Positions 1-13,158 of a stretch of DNA of 64,000 bases are shown here, piece by piece. The DNA is from Sipunculus nudus. Its lineage: Eukaryota > Annelida > Sipuncula > Golfingiida > Sipunculidae. A program made the position numbers and the translations under genes. Position 1 is the first letter of the stretch; the number at the start of each line of letters is the position of its first letter. The notes beneath the pieces were generated by a model, which had not been told where the DNA came from, did no database searches, and saw nothing but the letters and a program-made list of their open reading frames with translations. The stretch covers positions 2,866,339 to 2,930,338 of the forward strand of contig CM049316.1 in NCBI GenBank assembly GCA_026874595.1, read 5' to 3'.

Positions 1-47
1 CCTTTCAAACAGCTTGCACGATAAAGCAGACCAAATGCCATACTAAC

Positions 48-3000
48 TTCTCAAGTAATTGGACTGTGATTTTCTGAATGCAGTGGAGAGATCCTGCAGG
101 GTGCGTGCGATAGAGGAGACAATATTTTGCGTGAGTTTTTCCTCTTGCTGTGATGCCAGGCGACCTTTGGCATTTATCTGCTGGACCAGCCTTTGACACC
201 GACTGAACATCTGCAATACATTGCATTTAAAAAGAGATGACACTATGAAAGGGAAATATAATGCCTAAGGCAGTGTACCCACAACATAGATATCTATCAA
301 ATATGAACAAAATCAGTGACATTTTTAAATATATAGAGTTATAAAAGAGTAAGATGGAAATGCGCATGGTAATTTTGAAATTTGGTTTTCATAATCCACT
401 TGAGTAAATTAAATTCACAATGTTTACCTTGGTACCTAATATGACCTTGAAAATTAAGAGAAGTGGAACCTTAGTAAAAACAAATTTAACTTAAAGTATT
501 TGATCATTAAACATATATATATTTTACCAAACCTTTGGTTTTGTTACATAGATTAACATACAATTATGTCACTACTGACCAGAACTAATGACCTCAGCTA
601 CAACCCTTCTACTACCTAAACTACAGTTCACAAGGAATTGGTAAGATTTCCTCTATGGTTTAACATCTGTGATGTGGCATTGTAAATATAAACAGAAAAT
701 ATTCATATACAAGTAATCTCATACACCACTATATTCTACATGAGCAGCCATGATTAAGAATGCCTTCAACTTGCACAATATATCAGAGTGATGTTATGGT
801 ACTGCACTGTACTTGCTTTATAATTAACAGTCAACAGTGTTGGTGAGCACTGATGTGTTAGGTACCTGAGTAATTTCCTGTGTTTGAATCTCTATGGCAT
901 GTTCTTCCTCCATACTGTCATCCAATGTCGGTCTGTTGAGGTGTTTGTCATGTAACGAGGCCAGCTCTCTCACTGATTAAACAAAAAAATAATATCAATA
1001 TAAATTATAAATATAGTTACTGTAAAATTGAAATTTTAAGCTGCACATCTATTTGAAACCACACCTGTATATCATCTTTAATAAGACCCCAAAGTATGTT
1101 ATCCCCTTGAATCACCCAAACTGGTTTCTGAATATTTTAATATAATTATTGAAATACATCCCTTTGAAAAGCAAGCAATTTCTTTAATTTTACAGGATAG
1201 GTTTATGGTCTCTATGTGGCACTGTCCACTAAACGAGGTTATACAAAGCTGTGTGATAAGACTGATACATGATGATTAAGCCGTTTCATTAAAGGTTTTT
1301 CATACATGAGCTGGATGACTACAAACTAATCAGTAGTGTCCTGCTGTTCAAACATCGGAGCAATTGTGGGAGCTCTATTAAAATGAAATCATTATCAGTT
1401 TAATAACATCATTACTTAAGTATGTTCATTCAAGCATCAAACTGGGCAAAGATCCTTTTTCAACTGAAAATGATCCCTCCTAAAGTCATATTATTAATGA
1501 TATTATGAGCTTGAAAAATACTCACTTTTCTGCTTAATCTTGGACACTTCATACTGGATCTATGGTAACAAGAAACAACAGTGTATATTTTCACAACGAC
1601 AAGGAAGGGAACAACTAACTCTGGAATCGAACCCATGTTAAGTGGCACACATTTTCAGCATTCCAACTGCTTTGCAAATAAAGCAAGCTTCACTAGCAAG
1701 ACAGGTCTGCCTTTATAAACCCCCTTGTAATATCCACCCCAGCCAACCCCCCCCCCCCACACACACACACAATGATGAAAGTCTGGATAGATTTACTTAA
1801 ATTACCTTTCCCCAAGACCCCTAGTTAGGCACCATTCAGGACAAGCCCTATTATGTCACATAGACATGGAAAGGAACAACAAACTCAGTGAACCGGGAAA
1901 ATAAAAAAAGGGCTGATCCCAATTCAACTCCAGTGGCACACAGTCCAGTATTCAAACCCCTTCAACAAAAAGCATGCTAGCAAGATTGACTAGCCAGACA
2001 GTAAGATCGGCCCTTATATCCACCTTTTTACAATATGAAGAGCTTAAGCTAACACTAAAATGTGTACAAGTATGATAAATATAGAATAAAACAGTATATA
2101 TTAACACTATGAAGTTTTTAATAATACAGTAAAAATTCGAAATTAATACCATGTTTTAGTATCATGATTTTCTTTTTCATTAAATTTTAAATCTTCAAAC
2201 AATTTGTTCAGGCACTATATATCAGACAAATAAAATGAGTTTTGAAAATTACTAGGCTATCACTAGGGCTAAAACCAAACCAAGTAAAAAATGTTTGCAC
2301 AGACTAAACTAACAGCTGGACCTTTAAATTCAGACTATTTTATCATAAACCATTTTGCAGAATTTTGAATGAACACAATACAATTATCAGAGGACAACTT
2401 TAGTCGATTCTGAATGTTCCTGTTTGGACTTTTAACCAGTGCTAAAAATGATGTCTTAGAGTAAACATACTTATCCTGCAAAGCAAACTTCAATAAAGTG
2501 CAAGTTAGAAGAGTAAGAATTACACATAAAATATGACGATAGTCACTTACTTCTTCAACTCCATCAACCCTGAAAAACAGAGAAAAACATAAAATTACAT
2601 CACTGCACAAACATACAAAACTATACTAGTATATTAAAACAATGTGTAATGTATTATACTATAGTAAATGATCCTAAATGCTTTGTTGTAAAATATCATA
2701 CCAGGAATGTGGATGATTAAGTTTATCTCTTCACACAAACAAGTAATATTGAAATAAGGTAATTGCAAACTAACAAATAAAATTAAAATTCAAAGTTATG
2801 TATTTAGATTTTAATTAAGCCAATTATGTGTCAATCCTTGTGTATTAAGTATTATTTACTTAAAAGGAACCAAACTGCAGGTCACATATCAGCAGAGTAA
2901 ATGTTAATAAATATAAACTTCTATCATACTGAGGCTTCAGCTGGTAAATAATTCTATCATGACCTTTCAGGGATAACATTAATTATTTCAGGACCTCTTT

Positions 3001-6000
3001 GATACAGTGCTTCCAAGTCCAGGGTATGGGTGGGTATCTAGGTATGGAGACTTAATTCCTGTATTTCCTGAACATGGAAATGCTGCATCTCAAGTCATCT
3101 ATAGGTGATAACACTTATTTTAAAATAAAAGAAACAAATTTAACACAATAAGCTCTAATGGGCTGTCCCCATCCCAGACATAAATTTTGTCATCAGGGAA
3201 ATGATTCTTGTCTTCCTGTTTGAAAAAATAGCTGTTTCCTGTCTCTCTATATGCTGAAGAGCGATAAACTTGTATGCCCCTAAATTCAATTTGGTCAGTT
3301 GTTTGCATCACATGACCCTGAAGTTGCTCCCTCCCCTTAATTAAACCACAATACATGTACATCAAAAGGTGCCACATGCTTTTCACATCATTCACAATGA
3401 AATGAGAAATGTGATAAAAGAATTCACTTATGGTCAGACCCAAAAACTTCATAATTATTTAATCCTTTTCTTAAATTTTATAATCAATTAAGCACTTCAA
3501 TTTCATAAATTTGTCAAGTATATTTGAGGACATACAGATCATGTTGTATCTGAACACCCCTGACCTGTACAAGTCTGGCAAAGGTAACTGACCGAAAAAA
3601 AAAGAGTAGGAGTTCTGGTAAAATAGAGTGGCCTTTTTTGAAATAAAGAGTGAAAAAAAAGAGTAAAATTAGCAGCAATTCTCCATTTTTTTATCACAAA
3701 CTGAATAAAGATGTGCTTTGCATACTAAGTATAAGGATCACTCCAAAAGTCGCAAACATACATTGCACATCCCCCTGCCTGAAAACAAGGGCATTTTCCA
3801 CATGTTGTGACACATGCAGGACATTTGCCAAGTTTTCCATTATTGTTCTAACTGGACTGTTATAGCAGCAGAGAAACAGGTTACATATAGAAAGTTTTTC
3901 CCTAAAAAAAATAAAAAATAAAAAGAGTGCTGCTAAAAACAAGGGACCCATGGGTCACAGCACTCAGCTGAATTTTGAAATTTTAGCAAATGCAAAATAT
4001 GCTGATTTCTATTGTAATGTTTTCATAAATATAAGCATAAGAGAAGGTAAGAGGAAATGGCCCTCCTGTTTGGTTATAGTAAAGTTCTAAATATATGACT
4101 GCGAAACTAATACTCTGACAAGACTGTCATGAAGAAAAAGAGTAAAAATTTTGAGATATACTGTGATGCACATGAAAAATTTATAGATGGACAGGCAAAT
4201 GGAGAGAATGGACTGATACCTTTATTTCACTTTCAGGGGAATTATGAATTTAAGCTTATATTAAACCCTATTTTTTTTAGTATATTGACTTTTTCCATTT
4301 ATAGTTTTTATCAGACACATTTTTTTCTAATTTACAAGTTTTATAAATTTGTAATAAACAAGGCCTACAGGCCTAATGGGAACCTGTGCATTGGGAATAC
4401 ACCAGGTATAATGCTTCAATGCTGGACCATTACTTTTCATGTATATGAACTATGCAAGTACTAAACATTTTGAATAAGAAACAATTACACACTGCTGAAA
4501 TTCTGGCATAGGTGCACACAACACTAAAAAGATTGTAGCTGGCACCACCAGTCTTGTATACAACGAAGCTATCAAATATATATACATTCGCCCAATTTCA
4601 GACTGATATAACAAACCCCTCCTGAGAAAATCGTGTGCAAAAGTCATGGTAGGTGGCGACACCTGTCTTGTGAGCGAGAAAGCCATCAAAGACACATAGA
4701 CAGGTCAAAATATTAGGCCAATACATCAAACTTACCTTGAGTCTGATGCATGGGGCTGACCAGGCTTAGGTGAGAAAGGCTGTTGCCCCGAGTGAACTGT
4801 GGGAAATTGCTTGCTCAGACTACTGCACTGAGTGAACTCATGACCTGCACCTGGCTAGACTGAGTGAACTTTTGACCTGTACCTGGCTGCACTGAGTGAA
4901 CTCTTGACCTGTGCATAATCTGACACAGTTGGCAGTCTGCCAAAGCTATAAACAGAATACAGCTACTGCACTGAGTAAACTCCTGACCCATACCTGGCTG
5001 CACTGAGTGAACTCTTGACCTGTTGCCTAATCTGATACAGTTGGCAGTCTGCCAAAGCTATAAATAGATCCAGACTGACCTCTAGCCTGTTGCCAAATCT
5101 GAAATAGTAGCCACCCCATTGCATAAGCTCATGCAGGGGCCCTGCCCTGAGGGGCTTGACACCCATGAAGTGATCACATGGTGCCCATGAGGTGTTCACA
5201 TGTCACCCATGAGGTGATCACATGCCATGTGCTTGGCTGCACTGATTGAACTCTTGACCTATATCTGGCTGCACTGAATGAACTCTTGATCTGTTCCTAA
5301 ATCTGAAACAGTTGGCAATTTCTCAACCTATTTAAAGATACAGATTCAATCTTGGCCTGTTGGTATATCTGTTTACACATACTGAAAGACTTTGGTTAAA
5401 ATTTCTTTTTTCAAGCCGACATATTCATAAACTTTTTATCAAAATATCTAGAATAATAAAAGATGCAGTACCTTCATTGTTAAAGGTCCAATAGTTCTGC
5501 CAAAAAACATTCTAGTAAACTTGAACAAATGCCACCTAAGAATAATTTTTGTGCAATGTTACAGAAGATATAATTTAAATAATATTTTTTTAGAAGAACA
5601 CTATTGCAGTCCTCAGTTTGAAAAAGACATATAATGGCCATAAGACCAACTTAAGCTTTTCACAACTCAACCAAAAATCAACAAACTCAGTATATTCTGA
5701 TATGATTGAAAGAACCATGTCCTAGGATAATTCTTTTGAAAAATTGAACTATTCAACTTGACAGTTTCATCATTAAGCTGAAAGAGGCTAAAATTATGAG
5801 TTTTTTTGCCCATAAAAAACAGGTCAATGTAGGTGGCACCACTAAAACTACAACTTCAAATATGAGTCATGTGACCAACATTTGCACAATACCTGGTAAT
5901 GCTAGCTTCTGTCATTTCTGAGAGTACTATGTCAGTATGCTTACTTGGCCGAATGACTGTTCAAATTTGTGTAACTCCACTAAAATTCAACAAATGCAAA

Positions 6001-9000
6001 CCATTTGAACAAACTTGAGAGGGCTTGCCTCTGGGATCATTTATGTAAAATATTTAACAATTTGGCTGGACCGTCTACAAGAAGACAACTTTTAAAATAT
6101 TGTCAGCTTTTTCCTTATAAAATCTAAGTAAATGCAGATAGCAAAAAAATAAGCTGCATCCCACAAAATTTGATATGTGACAGATTATTGCATAAAATCT
6201 GGGAATGGTAGCTCCTGCTATTCCTGAGAAATTATGGATTAATGTACAGATGACCAATGACCCCCGTACAAAAATAGGTCAATTCAGGTGGTGCCACCAA
6301 TACCTGAATTTCATATATGACTCATGTGACCAACACTGGCAAAAAAATTGGTGATGATAGCTCTGGCTGTTTCTGAGACTGTCATTTTAGTATGCTTTTT
6401 TGGACAGATGACTAAGTTCAACTTCCTGAACAAAATTGAGGGAGATGGTATAAAAGATTATTTCTGTTAAATATTGAACAATTTGGCTTGAGTGTTGTTA
6501 GAGGAGAAGATTTTTAAAGTTTTTTTTAGCTTTTTCTCTATAAAATTTAAGAAAATTTTCAGATTGCTAATTTTTTGCATTAAATTTCATGATGCTAGCT
6601 CCAATCATTTTCAAAATAGTATGGGTAAACGTACAGAAGACAAACGCTGCCACACCATCGCATTAGTTCACAGGTTCACTAAAAATTAATACAGGTGCAT
6701 ATTGAATGCAAAATTGTAATATAGATACATTTAACTGATGGGAAAATCTTGAATTAATTTGACTATGGATACCAATTATTTATAATCCATGTACAGCCGT
6801 CTTTATATACCCACAGAGAGCTGTATAGCTGTGATTGTAAACATTGCCTGGCATGAGGAATATCTAAAAATCAAAAATCTACATTTTTTAAAAGCTTTTA
6901 AAAAACATTCTTGTCAATATTAACCATAGATAACCTGAAATCTAAATGTCTAGAGGCATGATGTAATAAATGCTGATAAACTGGTGCCAGTCTAGATGTA
7001 TCTAGATGTATCTGTGCATCTGCTTCACACAGCTAACATATATGGTAAAATGACTCAATTGAACCTTTATAATTCAGCCAAAATTCATTCTTTGGAACCA
7101 TAAAAGACAATTATTATAAGAATTATTCAGGGGATTATTCTTGTAAAATATTAAACAAATTGGCCTCAGTAGGGTCAGTCAAAAAATATTTTACAGGTTT
7201 ATAACTCATATGGGAAAATACAGCAAAATGGCTAAGTTGAGCTTCCCAAAACTCAGCCAAAAATCACTGAACCAAACCCATTTGAACAAACTTGAATTAT
7301 CAACATCTAAGGATAATTAATGTGTGAGATTTAAGAATTTGGCCCAGTGGTTTATGAGGAGAAGATCTTTGTAGCCACTGAGCTAAAATGGGCTGTTACA
7401 GCATATGACTAAATTCAGCTTCCCATAAATCAGCCAAAAGTCACTGAACTTAGACCATTTGAACAAATTTCAGAAAGCACCACCCTAGGATCATTTCTGT
7501 GCGATATTAAACTATTTGGCCATATGGTTTCAGAGAAGAAGTTTTTTTGTAGCCGTCAGTATGATACGGGCACTGATGACCCCCGTACAAAATAGGTCGA
7601 TGCAGGTGGCGCCACCAATACCTCAATTTCAGATATGTATCATGTGAACAACATTGGCATAAAATTTGGTGATGATAGCTCTAGCCGTTTCTGAGATTGT
7701 AATTTTAGTATGCTTTTATGGACAGATGACTAAGTTCAACTTCCTGTGACTCAGCCAAAATTCACCAAACATAAATCATTCGAACAAACTTGAGAAAGAT
7801 TATTCCAGGAATCATTTCTGTGAAATATTGGACAATTTGGCTGAACAGTTTCGGAGTAGAAGATTTTTAAAGCTTTTTTTAGCTTTTTCCCTATAAAATC
7901 TAAGAAAATGCAGTTAGCCAAAAAATAAGCAAAATCCGATATAGTTTTTTAGATGACTAGTTTTTTTAATAAAATTTCGTGTGCCACCTCTTGCCATTTT
8001 CAAGATAGTATGGGTTAACGTACAGACGACGGACGACGGCCGACGGACGACGCCACACCATTGCATAAGCTCACAGGTTCGCTAAAAAAATCAGAAATAT
8101 AAGTTTAAATAACAGAATTGTAAGTTGATTTATTATTTATTCAGAGTTTAGCTCACATCAGGTCATATTATGCATACACATATATTTTATTATTTTTAAA
8201 TCACAAACTTTTAAACTGAATTTAAAAGAAAATAATGCAATAACATGGCAACTTCAAGATTATTCCTTGAATCACAATGAAAAAGTTTTGTGCATTGGAG
8301 TTTTAAGTACATGCTTAATTTAAATCATTGAAATAAAAGATTCAGTAAATTTGATGGTGAAGTTTTTACTCTTCTTAGGTAAGGAATTCCTTATCTAATG
8401 AACAATCACACTTTTATAGCAATACACCATTTTGTGGACACAATTAAATGTGCACTTTAATTGTTGTAGCCCAGTGGTACAATGCAAAATCTAAAATGTA
8501 GCAAAAGAATAGAATAAGAATGAATAAAATACAGAAAATTATAACATTCATCTAGTTTGTGCACCATCGGGGGGGGGGGGGGGGGGTGTTCAAGGCAGAG
8601 GGGAAGCCAGCCAAGAGGGGAAGCCAGCCAAGCTGAGGCAAGGCAAGCTGCCTGGAGAGCATTACATAACACAGGTGAAGGCTGTACTAGGTGAGATTGA
8701 TGTAAACAACACTTCACATGGTGTATAAAAACTTGAATAAAAGCTATTCTTTCCAATCAATTTCTTTGAAATTTCAGTTTTTTAAAAGATTAAATCCTTA
8801 TGTATATTTGCTGTGAAAATTAAATCAACAGTGCTTACAGGGAAAAAAAAAACATGCCTTGGCCAAATTTGGACAAAATTTAAGGTACTGATTTTTTATT
8901 TATGCTAATAACTTAAAAAAATTGCAAAATTCAGATCTAATTTTCATTATACAATTGAATCTTGATTAAATAAAATTATATCCCTGAAAAAATTCTCTAG

Positions 9001-12000
9001 CTTCAGCAATTCTCATGTTAAGTGAGTATATATATTTCCTGATTGTTTTAAAAAGTACATTATGTTTGGGCCCATAACTTCAAGAAATTAAGCAATTCCG
9101 ACCTAATTTTTGGTATGTATTTAGGAAATGTATGGAAGAATATGTATATTAAATATGATAAAAAACAGATCAGGTTTTTTTTTATATTAGACAGTTCTGA
9201 AGTGTAACAATAGGTTTTTAATGGAAAACAAGTTTTTTCCTTCACGTCTCAAAGGAATGAAGTCCTATTGACCCAATTTTCGGCATGGTAGGAGATTTTG
9301 GGGACATCTAACTGTATGCAAAATTTTTGGATTTGTAGGTCCAACAGATTCAAAATGTGCCCTGTTAACGGATGGATGGGCAGCTAGCCGGAAGCACAGA
9401 CAAAGGCCCAGACTATAACTCAGATGACTTATAGTCAGCTGAGCTAAAAAGACTGAAAAAGAATTATTAAAATCATATTCAGTAAATCCTTAAAAGGAAA
9501 AAAAAAGAGTGCTGCTAGAAAGAAAGTGAAAGAAAAAATATTTAACATCAAATTCAGAAAATCCTCAAAAAAAAGAAAAAGAGTGACTCTTTTATAAAGA
9601 GTGATATGATTGTTTTAGAGCTCACCATTCTGGAGGTAGCCGTGACCGATGAGAGGAACCAAGCTCCACATCTCTCTCCTTTGACATCAATGCCACCCTG
9701 TCATCAGAAATCTGAAAGAAGTAAATCCAAGAAATTAGCTCGCTAAGTAAAATACTGCTCTAAAATAGAAAGATGCTGTTGCATGATTTTCTAAATGTAT
9801 CATGTCACATGACAGAAATATTAGTTATAAATTTTCCTCAATCAAAGCATCAAATATTAAAAGTCCTGGATCAACATTTTATTTGTATTTTATTTTTAAT
9901 CTATAAACATACCACGTTTCCAGAAATTCAAGCAAATTGTCATATATTGCAAATATTAAAACTAATTTATTCATACAAGTAATATTCAGTAATGAGAGAC
10001 CCAATGTGAAAAACATTAGCATAGCAATGGACCAATGGGTCATGGTGCTCAGTTGAAATTGAATAGGAGAACATTTGTATAAAATTACAGAATAGGGAAG
10101 AGAAGTATCATGTTATTTTCTATGTATATCAGTATCTGAGGGGACAGGAGACACCAAACTGTTTTAAAAATTCAATTACAGCTTTACTACAAGTGCCTTT
10201 GATTTTTATAGTGGATTCCATACAGATTTTCCTATAATTACTGAACTGAAAGGACATATGCCTAGAAGTTTTGACAGGAGGGTAAGTTTGAAGAGTTACT
10301 TGGTTTCTGGATAGTTGCCTGAAGAGAGGAGGTCAAAGTGACCTATTTCCAGATAAGGTAGATGGTTTCCTCCAACTGAAGTGGATACAGAATATCAGGT
10401 CTTGTAATTTTTTATTTGTGCCCTTTTAATGAGTGTCAGGATGGACAGGTCAAACAATAGTAAAAGGGTTAACGCTATAGTTCAGATGACTTACAATCAG
10501 CTGATCAAAAAAGTTTTCATCACAACTATTCTACAAGCACCAGTAGACATTTCTGCAGAGAGAGTCAAGCAACAAAATGCAAATAAAGAACTACTCAACA
10601 TTAAAGCATCACATGCAAGCTTGACATGATTATGTTCATTAGCCTCTGTCTTGAGGTCTGGTTGTAACCTGTTTGTTGGTTTGTTTGTTTGTAGGGTTAC
10701 ACAGATACTACTAAACTAATTTCTTTGAAATTTCTTTGAAATGGACATCAAAATATGAGCAAAGATGACCAAATTAAATTTTGGTGTGGTTCTTGATAAA
10801 GTAGATCCCATAGTATTGTTCTGCTTTGGCAGAGGTAAACACACTACTCAGCACCACTCTCCTCTAACAAACAATATCCATAATTTGGAATAAATATAAA
10901 GTCAACCAAGTATCATGCATGACAACCAGTGCTCTATATCAATACAAAGAAAAATATCAAGAACTTCATTTACCATACATGTTTCTCTGTGTGCTTCTAT
11001 TTTAAACATGCAATACCCACTCTCGTTGGTCTGATAACACCTTTTCTGGCATAACCAGAGGTAGTGCTGCATGTTTAAAATTTGGGCTGGATGCAACACC
11101 ACACTCTCATTACCATTCTTTGCTCTGTATGCAACCTGGTGATTGTACCCTGAGAAGCTTGCCATACAATGATACAAAGCATCAGTTACACAAATGAATG
11201 TTTGGGACAACTGCAGCATATAAGCGCCCCATGAGGAGCATAGTTTCTCTGAACCCCTTGAGAAATTTACACACTGAACTATCATAAATAGATAAGCAGA
11301 GCATGAAGGAAAGTACTTGGTGAATTATAAAAGAATAATAAATACTTACAAGTTTGTTCCCATGCCTGAACACATGATGACTGATGTAAAACAACCAATT
11401 GCTGGTAACATATATCAAGGGATCATACTTCTGTCAGAATTAATATGTAGGTTTTATTTTACTAAAGGAGATGTCATATTGCAATAATTAATTAATCTCA
11501 AGTATAAGGAAAATTTTACATTTTTAAACACTGCTTTTCAGAAATGCCTTTTCCAGACTATATCCTGACATAATTTTCTAGAAATAAAAAAAAGATATAA
11601 TTCTTTATCTGAAAGAAACACAGGACCAAAAACTGTTAATCTGACAGAAGATGAAGATATCACTTGTTCAAGCTGTAACTCTGATTCCAGCAATTGATGA
11701 TTTTAATGTCATCAAGCACAACTAGGTGGAGACACTGTACACTATAAAAGTCAAGGGTGCCCAGCTTCACAAGCCCCTACACATGCCACCACACTGGAGC
11801 CAAACACAAACTGAAACACAACTCCAATAAAAGAGTAAATAAATAATCAATGTGGATAATCCCCTAGTAAGCAAGTGTAAATTTGTTCGTCTTAATATAT
11901 ATTTTTATGAATGATGCTGGAAAATGTTAGATATTATTGTGTATGAGTATTCCTAGATAAAGGTCCAACTTTTATAAATATGTCAGTTACAGTATCTTTT

Positions 12001-13158
12001 TAGATCAAATGATTTTAAAGTGACATATAAGAGAATTTTATAAAGCTTGAAGCTTTTATGTCAATATGTCAGTATATGCCTTTCTTGGTCACATAATATG
12101 CCCAGACCAGTGCGTGACGCATGTACTTAGGGTGTGGTCAGCAAGCATCAGTTTGCTCAGGAAAGATTTTTCATAGATTATGGTCAGAAAATCAACTTTT
12201 ATGGTGACAAGTCCTCTTTATTTCCCAATCCCTCAAACTCATGGATCATTCACGAAGAACTGTTATTTTGGGTGCATCAAGAATTCTTATAAACTACGTA
12301 TTGTACACTACAATTGAGGGTTTCTAGCTTTAACCCAGGTTCAGCACAGATTGATTTGCCTCAAGCAGTAATTTCAACATTACAGCACAGTTCACAAATT
12401 CTTATAAATCCAGGCCAACAATTTGATTCTGCTCAGTTTACAGCTAAAAGGGTTGCTTTGCTCAATGAATCTTTAGTCTTCTCCATTACAAGATGCTAAT
12501 ATAAACTCCATGATATATTACTTGCTTATTAAAGTTGTTCTTTGTAGAACAGGAAATTCCAATAAGAGAATGTGACATTCATCTAAACAAGTATTTAATA
12601 GATGTGTTAAATGTTAAAATATTATCAGTGTATTATTTTTTCTTTCTGACAAAAATTCATGCATGAAGAATACCAGTATACATGTTAATGGTTACTTATT
12701 GGGTCCATTTTGATAAATATTCTAACAGTCATAAGAGGTAATATATGCCACATTATATTTTCAAGTTCATTTTAATCACATATATGTTGTTGTGTTTTGT
12801 AGTGATACAGAAGAGGACATGGTAATGCCTGGCAAGTCCATTAAACCCCCCCCCCCCCCTTCCTTCCATCAATGATATTTAATTATCTTGGATAATGTGA
12901 CACTATATAAGAATAAACATCAATCTTAAAATAAATGTGACAGACCTGTTCTATGCAAATCAAAGAAAAGGTAAACATGTTTAGGGGCTGTGTGCTGGGA
13001 CTCACCCCGTCATCGGGCGTGATAGGAGTACTGGCCGCAGATTCACTGACACTCGCAGTAACTCCCGGCCTACTCACTTGGTCCGAGAAGAGGTGCCGGT
13101 TTTGAAGCGCATTGTTACGCATCAAAATGAACACCTCTGTTAAACTCCGAGTCGCCAT
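48..13158 (-). CDS. STX16: Syntaxin-16, 5' part of gene (six exons)
   Basis: Qa-SNARE of the trans-Golgi network and early endosome, partner of VPS45. Exons in transcript order: 13006-13158, 9626-9711, 2551-2569, 1526-1559, 866-972, 48-210. All have AG acceptors and GT donors and the phases join without a break, giving 187 codons plus one base. The N-terminus ([16 protein letters not shown]) matches the STX16 N-peptide, which in the family binds VPS45. Exon 2 carries ISDDRVALM; exons 3-4 carry [18 protein letters not shown]; exon 5 carries [12 protein letters not shown] and EIQTQEITQ; exon 6 carries MFSRCQRL...LQDLSTAF. These are Habc-region hallmarks. The SNARE motif and TM anchor (about 140 residues in human) lie left of the window. 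The start is chosen because MATR begins the family and sits in ATGG context. Introns range from about 0.5 kb to 7 kb and are repeat-rich. Identification is by recognition of the family sequence. Confidence 0.95.
1600..2030 (-). repeat. Two copies of a tRNA-derived SINE-like repeat
   Basis: Copies at about 1,600-1,730 and 1,866-2,030 share (plus) GGAA(A)GGAACAAC, GTGGCACACA, GCTAGCAAGA-type and GGCCCTTATA-type blocks in the same order. On the minus strand the first copy has a good Pol III B box, GGTTCGATTCC (about 1,621-1,635), followed by GAGTTAGTTG. The second copy has lost the B box. They lie in an STX16 intron. Confidence 0.45.
1746..1772 (+). repeat. Poly-C plus (AC)n simple repeat
   Basis: A C-run followed by ACACACACACAC. 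Comparable C or G runs occur at 8,570-8,587, 12,846-12,858, 15,160-15,168, 37,229-37,248, 40,789-40,804, 45,319-45,367 (C then CA) and 61,963-61,978. Confidence 0.8.
2551..2569 (-). CDS. STX16: STX16 micro-exon, 19 nt
   Basis: Exon 3 is only 19 nt: one base completing a Trp codon, then codons for V-D-G-V-E-E. It is bounded by a TTTTTCAG acceptor and a GTAAGT donor. It sits between a 7.0-kb upstream intron and a 1.0-kb downstream intron. The encoded residues match the W-V-D-G-V-[DE]-E-I-Q-Y segment of vertebrate STX16. Gene finders commonly skip exons this short; skipping it here would shift the frame. Confidence 0.9.
4815..5320 (+). repeat. Imperfect 35-36-bp tandem repeats and a duplicated longer block
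   Basis: The words CTGCACTGAGTGAACTC and TTGACCTGT-CCTGGC recur at about 35-bp spacing. A longer module (CAGTTGGCAGTCTGCCAAAG) occurs twice, at about 4,928 and 5,039. No coding signal. Confidence 0.6.
5460..8090 (+). repeat. Multi-unit dispersed repeat block, family A
   Basis: Recurring blocks: CAATTTGGCTGGA-CGT then TTTTTAAA...AGCTTTTTCC-TATAAAAT (about 6,058, 6,474, 7,843); ACTCAGCCAAAATTCACCAAAC (about 5,660, 5,965, 7,075, 7,250, 7,430, 7,750); GTACAAAATAGGTC-A-GCAGGTGG-GCCACCA (about 5,801, 6,265, 7,583). Two copies end with GCCACACCATTGCATAAGCTCACAGGTTC-like 3' ends (6,645-6,685 and 8,045-8,090), the latter after GACGACGG repeats. This fills the long STX16 intron 2. Confidence 0.65.
9245..9448 (+). 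repeat. Dispersed repeat, family B, hairpin 3' end
   Basis: Ends AACTCAGATGACTTATAGTC then AGCTGAGCTAAAAA (9417-9450), preceded by GTTAACGGATGGATGG. The same 3' end occurs at 10,479-10,508, 45,285-45,317 and 60,117-60,148. At 60 kb the hairpin is perfect: 13-bp arms 60117-60129 and 60133-60145 with a TTC loop. Confidence 0.65.
11057..11236 (+). repeat. Dispersed element shared with 24,913-25,096
   Basis: Colinear with 24,913-25,096. Shared words include TGCATGTTTAAA, GGATGCA, TTTGCTCTGT, GTACAAAGCA/ATACAAAGCAT, and CTGCAG-[CT]-TATAA-CG. On the minus strand both copies can be read with a similar HPA-x-x-LNMQH peptide, interrupted by stops in the 25-kb copy, so it may be a decayed coding repeat. 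The 127-codon minus ORF at 10,902-11,285 covers this element and is not treated as a gene. Confidence 0.55.

Noticed and set aside
3120-3452. 110-codon minus ORF in an STX16 intron
   Set aside because: No family recognised and no splice signals joining it in phase to flanking STX16 exons.
10902-11285. 127-codon minus ORF
   Set aside because: Coincides with a dispersed element also present, with stops, at 24.9 kb; treated as a repeat, not a host gene.
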